64,000 nucleotides of DNA from JAKAFX01 sp049965715 (GTDB lineage Archaea; Thermoplasmatota; Thermoplasmata; Thermoplasmatales; Thermoplasmataceae). The stretch's first letter is position 1, and every line of letters starts with the position of its first letter. Below the pieces are notes generated by a model. It was not told the DNA's origin and did not search any database. It saw only the letters and a program-made list of their open reading frames with translations. The stretch is from NCBI GenBank assembly GCA_049965715.1, contig JBMFWA010000001.1, positions 1 to 64,000 on the forward strand, in the 5' to 3' direction. Shown piece by piece: positions 45,611 through 54,504 of this stretch. The position numbers and the translations under genes were made by a program.

Positions 45611-46347
45611 GCGCAAGACCGCATTATGCAAAGAAATACGGGCAGGTTTTCCTGAACGATCCAAACATTGCGAAAATAGAGGTTAATGCCCTATCGCTGG
45701 AAAAAACAGACACAGTTCTTGAAATTGGCCCTGGCGAAGGGATTCTTACGGATTTGCTGTTAAAGAGCGGCTGCAAGGTTATTGCTGTCGAAGCTGACCA
45801 CCGCTTCGTGGACATTCTGCGCGTAAGGTACTGCAGAGAAATTGATTCCGGCCAATTGCAGGTGATAAAGGAAAATTTTCTCGATCTGCCCGGAATGAAA
45901 GTTCAGAAGATCATCGGCAACATTCCATACATGATATCTTCTGAAATCATCTTTGCACTGTACAGACATGAGTTCATAAGAGCAGTACTGATGACACAGA
46001 AAGAATTTGCAACAAGAATGACTGCCAGAGCTGGAGATAAAGAATACTCCCGGCTTTCTGTATCAACATCCCTCAGGTATTCTGTGAAAATAGTTCATAA
46101 TGTGAGCAGACAATCTTTCAGGCCTGTTCCAAAGGTCGACTCATCCATAATAATGCTCACGAAGAAAAATGAGTATCCGGAAGACGAAATACTGAGAATT
46201 GATGAATTTACAAAAAAAATGTTCTCGAATAAGAGAAAAATGATCAGGTCAATCCTGGCAGACTGCCCTGAAAAATTTATAGAAAGAAGACCAGACTCAC
46301 TCTCCATTGAGGATATTATAGAGATAAGCAGGACAGCATCTCTCTAA
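45607..46347 (+). CDS. ksgA: rRNA adenine dimethyltransferase
   Basis: Dimethylates two adjacent adenines at the 3' end of 16S rRNA. The SAM-binding site VLEIGPGEGILTDLL is at about residues 38-52 and motif IV is NIPYMISSE (about 103-111; NLPY in most members). The 246-residue length is normal. Overlaps DUF655 by four bases (ATGA), closing the operon, and converges with the SPFH gene by a four-base overlap. Confidence 0.95.
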   Translation: MSARPHYAKKYGQVFLNDPNIAKIEVNALSLEKTDTVLEIGPGEGILTDLLLKSGCKVIAVEADHRFVDILRVRYCREIDSGQLQVIKENFLDLPGMKVQKIIGNIPYMISSEIIFALYRHEFIRAVLMTQKEFATRMTARAGDKEYSRLSVSTSLRYSVKIVHNVSRQSFRPVPKVDSSIIMLTKKNEYPEDEILRIDEFTKKMFSNKRKMIRSILADCPEKFIERRPDSLSIEDIIEISRTASL

Positions 46348-47192
46348 GCCGGTTTGTTGGAGTTATCCTTCTGCGTCTGTGCGCTTATATTGCTCCTGAG
46401 AGTATCTGCGACGGATTTCATTCCCAGCGTTCCCAATGGATTGGTCATGTCACCAGCAGGCATTGCATTTATAGGTATCATCATCAGGGTGCCCTTCCCT
46501 TCCAGGCCAATCTCGTAAAGTATATTCATCCAACGCAACTGGAATGCGATAGGATTGGTAGTATACTGAAGTGCTGCCTCAACCATTTTCTGTGCAGCCT
46601 CAACCTCTGCAATGGCAAGGGTGACTCTTGATCTCCTCTCCCTCTCTGCCGAAGCCTGTCTTGACATGGCTTCCTGAAGGGACTGCGGAACAATCACATC
46701 CCTGATCTCTACAGCTGAGACCTTGATCCCCCAGTGCTCAGTCTTTTCATCGATAATCTCTCTTGCTGATTCCGCTATTTTCTCACGTTCTGACAGGACA
46801 TCATCAAAGGAAGACTTTCCCACGACTTCCCTTATGGTCGTCTGCGCGGAAAGGTTGGTTCCAATCGTATAATTTTCAATGTTGAGTATAGCTTTTTGCG
46901 GGTCAATGATCTGAAAATACATAACAGCATCTATGTTTACTGGAACGTTATCCTTGGTAAACGATGCTTCCGACTTGAATGCAACTGCCTGAATTCTGGT
47001 GGAGACTTTTGTCACCTTGCTTATTATAGGAGTCACAAAGATTATTCCAGGTCCCTTTATTCCCCCATACCGCCCAAGAGTCAGTACAATTCCCCTTTCC
47101 CATTCCTTAAGAATGTGCAATCCCGACAGCATTATTATTATCAGGATGAACAGAATAAAACCGAGTAACACCTCGACTGCTTCCAATGCCAT
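46344..47192 (-). CDS. SPFH/stomatin-like (slipin) membrane protein
   Basis: Band 7 protein with one N-terminal membrane helix (about 5-24, VEVLLGFILFILIIIMLSG), then the SPFH domain starting LKEWERGIVLTLGRYGGIKGPG and the diagnostic REVVGKSSFDDVLSEREKIAE and DVIVPQSLQEAMSRQASAERERR. Forms membrane microdomain oligomers. The usual partner, an NfeD protein, is not next to it here. Start at 47192 (282 residues); an in-frame extension to 47213 looks unlikely. Confidence 0.9.
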   Translation of the reverse strand: MALEAVEVLLGFILFILIIIMLSGLHILKEWERGIVLTLGRYGGIKGPGIIFVTPIISKVTKVSTRIQAVAFKSEASFTKDNVPVNIDAVMYFQIIDPQKAILNIENYTIGTNLSAQTTIREVVGKSSFDDVLSEREKIAESAREIIDEKTEHWGIKVSAVEIRDVIVPQSLQEAMSRQASAERERRSRVTLAIAEVEAAQKMVEAALQYTTNPIAFQLRWMNILYEIGLEGKGTLMMIPINAMPAGDMTNPLGTLGMKSVADTLRSNISAQTQKDNSNKPA

Positions 47193-47240
47193 ATAAGCAC
47201 ATGCAAAACACACTATAATTGGTTTTGCATTTTTATTAGG

Positions 47241-48032
47241 TCAAACCGATGCAAAGAGGAAAAATGTAAATGACATCAGGATAATCAGGCTGTAAACAGC
47301 TGCAATGATCCCTATCTTTTTGATTTGCAGGTCTTTAATCAGGAGATATGAAAGAAGAATAGAAGTGAGAATGATCATAAACAGTACCGATATGAAAATG
47401 GTAGAAACTGCCAAAACAAAGATCAATATGATTACAGCAGCCAGATAAACAGGCACTATTCTGAAGAGATAACCCTGAACATAATCGTACTTCTGAATTC
47501 TTGACTGAATGATTTCATGCGGTCCTGCGGCTATGAGTATTTCGCTTGCCGAGAAGGCGAGGAACAACCTCATTTCCAAAGTGCTTAGATCAAGATCAAA
47601 GGCAGATACAATGAGAAGCAGGAGGGATGTGATGGCAGATACTGACAGTATCATCGAGAAAAACCTTCTTTCTCCAATGTAAAATGAAAGGAAATAGAGC
47701 GCAGCAATGGAAAGAAAGATCAGAAGGGGCAGAGATGGAAATTTTTCAAAGAATATACCGGAGATGAACCAAATTAGAATTAACAGGGGCATAACAACAA
47801 TACTGGAGTAATTTTTTCGCAGGAATATCCTTACATCCTTCCCCGAAGACCAAAGCCTGAGGGCTGAAATAAAAGGATCATAAATGAACAGAGAAGGTAT
47901 CAGGAAAACAAGCGTTAATATTCCATAACAGGAGTGCTGCCTTGAAACCAGAGCCGAAAGCAGAAAAGTAACCATCCATACTACCACTAGCCCGTGTTCC
48001 CGAGGCAGATGATTTCTCAAAGAGTTCCACAC
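47241..48032 (-). CDS. Membrane protein with YwiC-like N-terminus
   Basis: A 263-residue protein with about eight or nine hydrophobic segments. The N-terminal LPREHGLVVVWMV resembles the PREHGAW motif of the YwiC-like family; the rest is less clear. Function unknown. The start is a GTG with ATATTAAT centred about 24 bases upstream on the reverse strand, and a palindrome (48058-48075) just beyond it. The 20-odd bases to the SPFH gene suggest possible co-transcription. Confidence 0.6.
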   Translation of the reverse strand: MWNSLRNHLPREHGLVVVWMVTFLLSALVSRQHSCYGILTLVFLIPSLFIYDPFISALRLWSSGKDVRIFLRKNYSSIVVMPLLILIWFISGIFFEKFPSLPLLIFLSIAALYFLSFYIGERRFFSMILSVSAITSLLLLIVSAFDLDLSTLEMRLFLAFSASEILIAAGPHEIIQSRIQKYDYVQGYLFRIVPVYLAAVIILIFVLAVSTIFISVLFMIILTSILLSYLLIKDLQIKKIGIIAAVYSLIILMSFTFFLFASV

Positions 48033-48057
48033 TTTAATGCATTACTCGCATTAATAT

Positions 48058-48075
48058 GATGCATATCAATGCATC
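48058..48075. promoter_or_regulatory. GATGCAT inverted repeat upstream of the YwiC-like gene
   Basis: GATGCAT ATCA ATGCATC, a perfect 7-bp inverted repeat with a four-base spacer, right upstream of the TATA-like element for the reverse-strand gene. A further ATGCAT lies at 48037-48042, so three copies fall within 40 bases. A candidate operator. Confidence 0.4.
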
Positions 48076-48267
48076 TCTGTAAAGATCAAATCCATTAACA
48101 GCCAGAATAACACGAAAAATGCTTACTAATTAAAGAGAATGAAAATAGGAAAATTAAATATCCGACATGGAGATCAAGAAACAATCACTCTCCGGCAAAA
48201 GACCTGGAGAAATATCCCTGATTGTCACTTTAAAACTTCAGGGGCCATGTAGGAAGAATGTGATCTC

Positions 48268-50127
48268 ATGATTGAATATGATGTGGAAAATAACCGCAAG
48301 AGCAGAGTATCCATAGAGGCACTGCTTTCTTCAAAAGTGCTGTCCAGACTGAACGATTTGAACCCGGGTCTTACCAGGGAAATTGTAAAGGATATCAGAT
48401 CAGTTTCAGAACACACGGGGTCCAACGGTGTGGTGATAGTAGAGGGGACCGAATCCGAAACAAAGAGATTTCAGGAAGAAATGGTAAGTGACGGTACTTT
48501 AATCAGACTTAATCCGGAATCTTATCCGAACTCATTTCTCCACAGAAGCAGCATCTCTGACGTAGCCAGAACTGAAAAAGACACCTATATCTGCACTGAA
48601 GGTTCACCTGCAGATGTCGGTCCCACAAACAACTGGATGAATTCGGAAAGTGCCATGGGCAAACTGTGGAAATTATTGGATAATTCTATGCTGAACAGGA
48701 CCATGTATGTAGTACCATACTGGCTCGGGCCCTATCTGTCACCTTATGGCAGCGCTGGATTCCAATTCACTGACAGCCTCTATGTGGTTGCTAACCTTAA
48801 TATCATTACCAGGAGTGGAATGAGCGCCGTGGAGTCAATCGCAAAACATGGAAGATACGTACTGGGAATTCATGCGACCGCAACACTGGATCCGGACAAC
48901 AGATATATTGCGCATTTCCCGGATAAGAATGGCGGCAACGGACTCATAATCTCCGTTAACACGAATTACGGCGGAAACGCCCTGCTCAGCAAGAAGTGTC
49001 ATGCACTGCGGATATCTTCTGTTCTCGCAAGGAGGGAAGGGTGGATGGCCGAGCACATGATGCTTACAGGAATAACAAAACCGGATGGGAGAACATACTA
49101 TATTGCAGGTGCGTTCCCGAGCTCAAGCGGAAAGACCAACCTATCCATGATAGAACCACCGGAAGAAATGAAGAAGAACGGCTGGAAGTCATGGCTTATA
49201 AGTGACGACATAACATGGATGCATGAGGAGAACGGTTCTCTATATGGACTGAATCCAGAGTATGGATTCTTTGGTGTTGTACCGCAAACCAGTTACAAGA
49301 CAAATCCCAATGCAATGTTAACGTTCAACAGAAACACCATATTCACCAATGTTGCAGTCGATAGTCAAGGCAATCCTTACTGGGAAGGGCTGGAGAATAA
49401 GCCCGCGAATCTCACAGACTGGACTGGAAAGCCCTATGTGGAAGGCAGTAACGCAGCACATCCTAACAGCAGATTTACGACGCCAATCCTGCAGTATCCG
49501 CATCTGTCTCCAGACTTCGAAAATAAAAGAGGGGTACCTGTAACAGCATTCCTGTATGGCGGGAGAAGGAAGGATCTGATTCCTCTTGTTTATCAGGCAC
49601 TATCCTGGGAAGACGGGGTGCTTATAGGCGCAATGCAGAGAGTTGAGACAACAGCCGCTGCAGTTGGCAAAGTGGGAGTTCTGAGGAACGATCCCATGGC
49701 AATAAGGCCTTTTCTGGCTTACAATATGGCAGACTACTTTAAACATCATCTCGAAATGAAGAAAAAACTCAGGAATCCTCCAGCAATTTTTAACGTAAAC
49801 TGGTTCAGAAAGGATGAGAAAGGCGAATTCATGTGGCCCGGTTATTCAAACAACATGTATGTTCTAAACTGGGTCATAGCCAGATCAACCGGGCAGGAAG
49901 CACATGCAATAAAGACCCCGATTGGCTATGTTCCTGATCCAGATACATTTGAATGCAACGGAGTCGTGACAAAGGAGAAGATGAGAAAACTGACATTTGT
50001 CGATGCGCATGGATTTCTGTCTGAGCTCAACGAAGTCGAACCGTTTTTCAGGAGCTTTGGCGACAGATTTCCGGCTGAACTCTGGGATCGTTTCTACAAA
50101 TTGAGGGAAAGACTTGAAACTTACTGA
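48268..50127 (+). CDS. pckG: Phosphoenolpyruvate carboxykinase (GTP)
   Basis: Interconverts oxaloacetate and PEP with GTP, linking the citric acid cycle to gluconeogenesis. The GTP-type P-loop AFPSSSGKTNLSM is at residues 282-294; the usual enzyme has a reactive cysteine (SACGKTN) where Ser287 is found here. The manganese-binding region SDDITWMHEENG follows at about 311, and the C-terminal PGYSNNMYVLNWV guanine-binding stretch is intact. 619 residues is full length. Monocistronic by spacing. Confidence 0.95.
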   Translation: MIEYDVENNRKSRVSIEALLSSKVLSRLNDLNPGLTREIVKDIRSVSEHTGSNGVVIVEGTESETKRFQEEMVSDGTLIRLNPESYPNSFLHRSSISDVARTEKDTYICTEGSPADVGPTNNWMNSESAMGKLWKLLDNSMLNRTMYVVPYWLGPYLSPYGSAGFQFTDSLYVVANLNIITRSGMSAVESIAKHGRYVLGIHATATLDPDNRYIAHFPDKNGGNGLIISVNTNYGGNALLSKKCHALRISSVLARREGWMAEHMMLTGITKPDGRTYYIAGAFPSSSGKTNLSMIEPPEEMKKNGWKSWLISDDITWMHEENGSLYGLNPEYGFFGVVPQTSYKTNPNAMLTFNRNTIFTNVAVDSQGNPYWEGLENKPANLTDWTGKPYVEGSNAAHPNSRFTTPILQYPHLSPDFENKRGVPVTAFLYGGRRKDLIPLVYQALSWEDGVLIGAMQRVETTAAAVGKVGVLRNDPMAIRPFLAYNMADYFKHHLEMKKKLRNPPAIFNVNWFRKDEKGEFMWPGYSNNMYVLNWVIARSTGQEAHAIKTPIGYVPDPDTFECNGVVTKEKMRKLTFVDAHGFLSELNEVEPFFRSFGDRFPAELWDRFYKLRERLETY

Positions 50128-50272
50128 GAAGATTGACTGTTTTAGACCTTAATTCCTGTCTCTAATTAGCGTCATTTCAGAGCGTACGGTGATCAGTATT
50201 ATATGGAAACGACGTTGTTTTTTCTAAGAAATGTTTATTATATGAATTGATATGGAGATTTCAGTGGTTTAA

Positions 50273-50977
<705 letters not shown>

Positions 50978-50997
50978 ACAGGTTGTCCAGCCAGCTA

Positions 50998-51017
50998 CCC
51001 CTTCCCTGCGGAAGGGG
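50998..51017 (+). terminator. Perfect hairpin 20 bases past psmA
   Basis: CCCCTTCC, loop CTGC, GGAAGGGG: eight GC-rich pairs starting 20 bases after the psmA stop. No T-run follows, so it may act in mRNA stability and not as a classic terminator. Confidence 0.35.
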
Positions 51018-51325
51018 CATGATGATATCTGGATGATGCAACTGATAGCTTGCTGACAGCAGCCTGAAACATTCAGATTTACCAAGTATTCCGACGTTCC
51101 TTCAATCATTACTGCTGTACTGTTTTTGGTTTTATTTAGCAAATTCACTGCCGCTTCTTTCATTTGCTTGGCCTTTTTCTTGACTTGTTGGGTACTGAGG
51201 ATCTTCAGGTTTATTGATAAACATGAACCTTATTTATCAGGCCTGCAAAATACACTCCTGGCGGTAGAAAGGTTTATCTGATTTTTGCAGATGGTTTATG
51301 CAATACCTGATTCTTAAGGTCCAAA

Positions 51326-51335
51326 GCTTATATAG
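51326..51335 (+). promoter_or_regulatory. TATA box of the cupredoxin-Rieske-cytochrome b operon
   Basis: GCTTATATAG centred about 27 bases before the ATG at 51358, with no Shine-Dalgarno in between: a leaderless start for the whole operon. Confidence 0.6.
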
Positions 51336-51357
51336 AACATTTTGATGAAAGTATCTA

Positions 51358-52116
51358 ATGACTTCAGCTATGAGCTCTGAAAAAGTATTCTATACCATAA
51401 TTGCGGTTATCGTGGTCGTTGGCGGAATAGGAATAGGCGCTGTATATTATCATTCCATAACATCCGTACCAAGTACGGCAGTGCAGTCTCCGTCCACATC
51501 CGTTACGCTTGTAATCACACCAAACAACTGGTTCAAGAACGCGACCGTTAACCACAGGCAGCCTGCGTTTTTCGTTCTGGAACCAAACGGAACCCTTGGA
51601 TCATCAGCGAACCTTGTTTTTCCTGCCAACAAGCTGATCTCGCTGACAATTATTGATTACGATTCAGGAATCACTTCAAATATCGGTCCCAACGGAACAT
51701 CGAATAACTCCACATATGCACATGTTATCGGTACCGTTGGCGGTGTCGAATACCTCTATAACGGCAGTGCAGCTTATGAGAACGCAACACTTTCAGGCAA
51801 CTCTTCAAATAACGTCACAATTGATCACGGAGCAGGATGGGCAGTGAGTTCTCTGCCATGGACGGGTAACAGTACAGGCGGTTGGGAGGTCACTCACACA
51901 TTTACCATTATATCCAATGGAAAGATTCTTCTCAACGTCCCCAGCTACGCAGGATCCAATCCTAGCGGAGGCGGAATAACCCATGCGGAATTTTATCTGA
52001 ACCAGACGGGTACATTCGCATGGCAGTGTTTCGTTCCGTGCGGATATGGACTTGAAGGATGGGGTGCGGCAATGGCCACGGCTGGCTGGATGATGGGCAC
52101 AGTCTCAGTATCCTGA
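51358..52116 (+). CDS. Membrane-anchored cupredoxin (sulfocyanin/CuA-like)
   Basis: A 252-residue extracytoplasmic protein: N-terminal membrane anchor at about 10-31, Ser/Thr/Asn-rich linker and many N-x-S/T sites, then a cupredoxin-type beta domain. His180 in VTHTFTI fits the first copper ligand; Cys224 and Cys228 form CFVPC, followed by Met239 and Met245/246. This looks like the CuA pattern C-x3-C-x3-H-x2-M, but Leu232 and Trp235 stand at the His and Met places. Probably shuttles electrons between the downstream Rieske/cytochrome b and a terminal oxidase. The copper site type is uncertain. Confidence 0.72.
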   Translation: MTSAMSSEKVFYTIIAVIVVVGGIGIGAVYYHSITSVPSTAVQSPSTSVTLVITPNNWFKNATVNHRQPAFFVLEPNGTLGSSANLVFPANKLISLTIIDYDSGITSNIGPNGTSNNSTYAHVIGTVGGVEYLYNGSAAYENATLSGNSSNNVTIDHGAGWAVSSLPWTGNSTGGWEVTHTFTIISNGKILLNVPSYAGSNPSGGGITHAEFYLNQTGTFAWQCFVPCGYGLEGWGAAMATAGWMMGTVSVS

Positions 52117-52132
52117 ACCATTAGGTGAAGAA

Positions 52133-52843
52133 ATGGCACAGGATCAGAAAGAAACTGAGGAGAGCGACAAGAGTCGGAGAACCTTCCTGAAAGCGATGGG
52201 AATAGTCGGGATCGGTGTGCTTGCAATAGGATCACTCAGGGGTGTTATCCAGAATATCATACCTCCTCTTACGAACGCGGTTTCGAACTTTCCCACCCTT
52301 ACAATTGTATCAACATCCGGAAAACCAATCAACACAACAGATATTCCGGTTAACGATCCAACACCTTTCCTGTTCGATTATCCACTTCTGAATGAGCCGA
52401 ATTTCCTTTTAAGGCTGGGCGACAGTGACAACAAGGACATGGCGATCAAATCAGTGAAAGTCAATGATCCTGGCGACAGCAATTCGTTTATATCTGCTCC
52501 AGGAGTCGGGCCATATAATTCTGTGATAGCTTCAAGTGCAATATGCCAGCACCTTGGTTGCGTACCACCAAAGATCCAGTTTTATCCACCGTCTTCGTCA
52601 TCTTTTCCTGGTAAGATACATTGCAGCTGTCATGGAAGTACCTATGATCCTTACACTGGATTTTCCATTGTTACAGGACCAACACAGCATCCACTGCCCA
52701 ATACCCAGCTCTCTTATGATTCCAGTAATGACACATACAAGGTTATGGGTATGGTGGGGCCGACTATTTACGGTCACATAAACGATCTCTCCGGCGGAAG
52801 TGCGCTGCCGTCAACCTCAACCACGCAGGTATCAAGTTCGTGA
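52133..52843 (+). CDS. Rieske iron-sulfur protein
   Basis: Carries a 2Fe-2S cluster that takes electrons from quinol in a bc-type complex. Box I CQHLGC gives Cys138, His140, Cys143; box II CSCHGS gives Cys164, Cys166, His167. The N-terminus has a twin-arginine signal, SRRTFLK at 14-20, followed by a hydrophobic helix (about 22-38), so folded export by Tat with retention as an anchor is likely. The 236 residues include a Ser/Thr-rich C-terminal tail. Between the cupredoxin (16-bp gap) and cytochrome b. Confidence 0.93.
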   Translation: MAQDQKETEESDKSRRTFLKAMGIVGIGVLAIGSLRGVIQNIIPPLTNAVSNFPTLTIVSTSGKPINTTDIPVNDPTPFLFDYPLLNEPNFLLRLGDSDNKDMAIKSVKVNDPGDSNSFISAPGVGPYNSVIASSAICQHLGCVPPKIQFYPPSSSSFPGKIHCSCHGSTYDPYTGFSIVTGPTQHPLPNTQLSYDSSNDTYKVMGMVGPTIYGHINDLSGGSALPSTSTTQVSSS

Positions 52844-52863
52844 ATATCTTAACGGTGAAATAA

Positions 52864-54504
52864 ATGTTTAAATCAAAGAATAAAGAGTACTATCCAGGCG
52901 AGAAACCCCTATTAGAGAAAATAATGAACGATCCTCAGCCCATTCCCAGGAAGGTACCGGACTACATGCGAAAAAAAGGAGGGGCATGGTACTGGACCGG
53001 CGCAATGATAATGATAGTTTTTATCTACGAAGTTATTACCGGGCTCATTCTTTTACTTTACTACCAGCCGTCAAACGCATATGTCAGTACTGAAACATTT
53101 CTGAACAGCACTCCGTATGGTTCGCTCATCATCTCGACCCATCTTTATGGAGCTTACGCAATGATAGTCCTGATTTATCTGCATCTCTTGAGGAACCTTT
53201 TTGTTGGCGCTTATAAAAGACCGAGGGAATCGCAGTGGATCACCGGAGTTCTGCTACTTGTCCTCACAATAGCCGTAGGATTCTTCGGTTACTCCATGAG
53301 CGGTGACGTGCTATCTGCAGACGCTACCGATGTGGGGAGAGGAATTGCGCAGGCAACACCAGTGGTTGGCACTTACCTGATGCTGATCTTCTTTGGAAAT
53401 GGTACAAGCATTTCCCTTTTCACAAGAATGCTGGGCTGGCACATAGTTCTGGCAGCCGGAATAGGTATACTTTTCGTTGTACATTTCTTCATTGCAGAAT
53501 ATAACACAATCATGCCGTCCCACAAAGATGCGAACTACAAGGCACCTGCAATCGATAAGGATGACGGTACATACAAACCATGGTATCCTTACAACCTGAT
53601 GTACATGATGCAATACCTTTTCCTGGTTTTCGGGTTTCTCGTTATAATTCCATCAGTCCTCGCAATTCTTCCAAACGTACCCGATCTTTTTTCGCCTTTC
53701 CCCTCTGTATCTCCTACAAGTCCATTGGCAGTGAATGTACCGGCATATCCTCCATGGTTCCTGCTTTTTGTATATAAGGCACTTGATTTCAAAATGCTTC
53801 TTGGGATAGGTCCATTCTGGGGGACCGTGATTTTTGCCGGTGCTCCATTGATCTATCTGCTTCTTGTTCCTTATGTTCACACAAACAGATCCCTGCTCAT
53901 GCGAGATAATCCGGTACCGGTTTCCTTTGGCATCCTGGGGCTGGTATACTATGTCGGTCTTTCTGCGTGGGGTGCACTTGCACCTGGCGTGCCGATCTCC
54001 GACGGCCCTGTGCTGCTATTTTATATACTGCCGTTTGTATTCATAGTGGGACTTTCACTATTCGTTGCTAAACTGGTCAGAGAGAACAAGATAAGAATGC
54101 CAAACGTTGGAAGATTATTCTTCACACTGACAATACTGGCGTTTGCTGCCTTTGGCAGCGGAATGCTCATACTGGCCTCAGTAACCCATCCAGTTGCATT
54201 ATACCTGATCCCAATGATACTGCTGCTGATGGTCACAGCCATATCACTGGCAGTAGCGTATGCCATGATAAAGGGAGTCCGTCTCAGGGACGAATCCATA
54301 GAGGAGAAGCACATGAGCAAAAACGGCTACACCTTCGCAGCATCTGGCTTCATCATGGCATCCATCGTGGTGCTGTTTGAAATAACTGTAATACCACCAA
54401 CCTCGCCATCAAACAATGCTCTATATGGCATAGGTCTTGGTCTGATACTGCTCATAATAGGTGCTTTTATAAGGATATACAGGGCTTCGGTATATGGGGA
54501 GTGA
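52864..54504 (+). CDS. Cytochrome b of a bc-type quinol-oxidising complex
   Basis: Quinol-oxidising membrane subunit with two b hemes. Heme ligands are His93 and His107 (spacing 14) in STHLYGAYAMIVLIYLH, and a second pair, spacing 14, in WHIVLAAGIGILFVVHFF. The quinone-site PEWY motif is replaced by PPWF (YPPWFLLFVYK). At 546 residues it joins the cytochrome b6 and subunit IV parts and has extra helices at the C-terminus. No cytochrome c1 gene is present; the cupredoxin is the likely acceptor. The last 11 bases overlap the next gene. Confidence 0.93.
   Translation: MFKSKNKEYYPGEKPLLEKIMNDPQPIPRKVPDYMRKKGGAWYWTGAMIMIVFIYEVITGLILLLYYQPSNAYVSTETFLNSTPYGSLIISTHLYGAYAMIVLIYLHLLRNLFVGAYKRPRESQWITGVLLLVLTIAVGFFGYSMSGDVLSADATDVGRGIAQATPVVGTYLMLIFFGNGTSISLFTRMLGWHIVLAAGIGILFVVHFFIAEYNTIMPSHKDANYKAPAIDKDDGTYKPWYPYNLMYMMQYLFLVFGFLVIIPSVLAILPNVPDLFSPFPSVSPTSPLAVNVPAYPPWFLLFVYKALDFKMLLGIGPFWGTVIFAGAPLIYLLLVPYVHTNRSLLMRDNPVPVSFGILGLVYYVGLSAWGALAPGVPISDGPVLLFYILPFVFIVGLSLFVAKLVRENKIRMPNVGRLFFTLTILAFAAFGSGMLILASVTHPVALYLIPMILLLMVTAISLAVAYAMIKGVRLRDESIEEKHMSKNGYTFAASGFIMASIVVLFEITVIPPTSPSNNALYGIGLGLILLIIGAFIRIYRASVYGE

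Larger units (their letters stand above)
50978..51357. other. Intergenic region upstream of the respiratory operon
   Basis: 380 bases without a convincing gene. It contains a perfect hairpin after psmA (50998-51017), a GTTTAT/ATAAAC palindrome at 51209-51222, three GGTTTAT copies (51208, 51271, 51293) and the TATA box of the cupredoxin gene (51326-51335). A reverse-strand 90-codon frame runs from 51163 into psmA; I do not recognise it. Confidence 0.6.

Noticed and set aside
48216..48243. CCCTGA...TCAGGG inverted repeat around the PEPCK promoter
   Set aside because: Only six bases with a 16-base spacer; too weak to call an operator.
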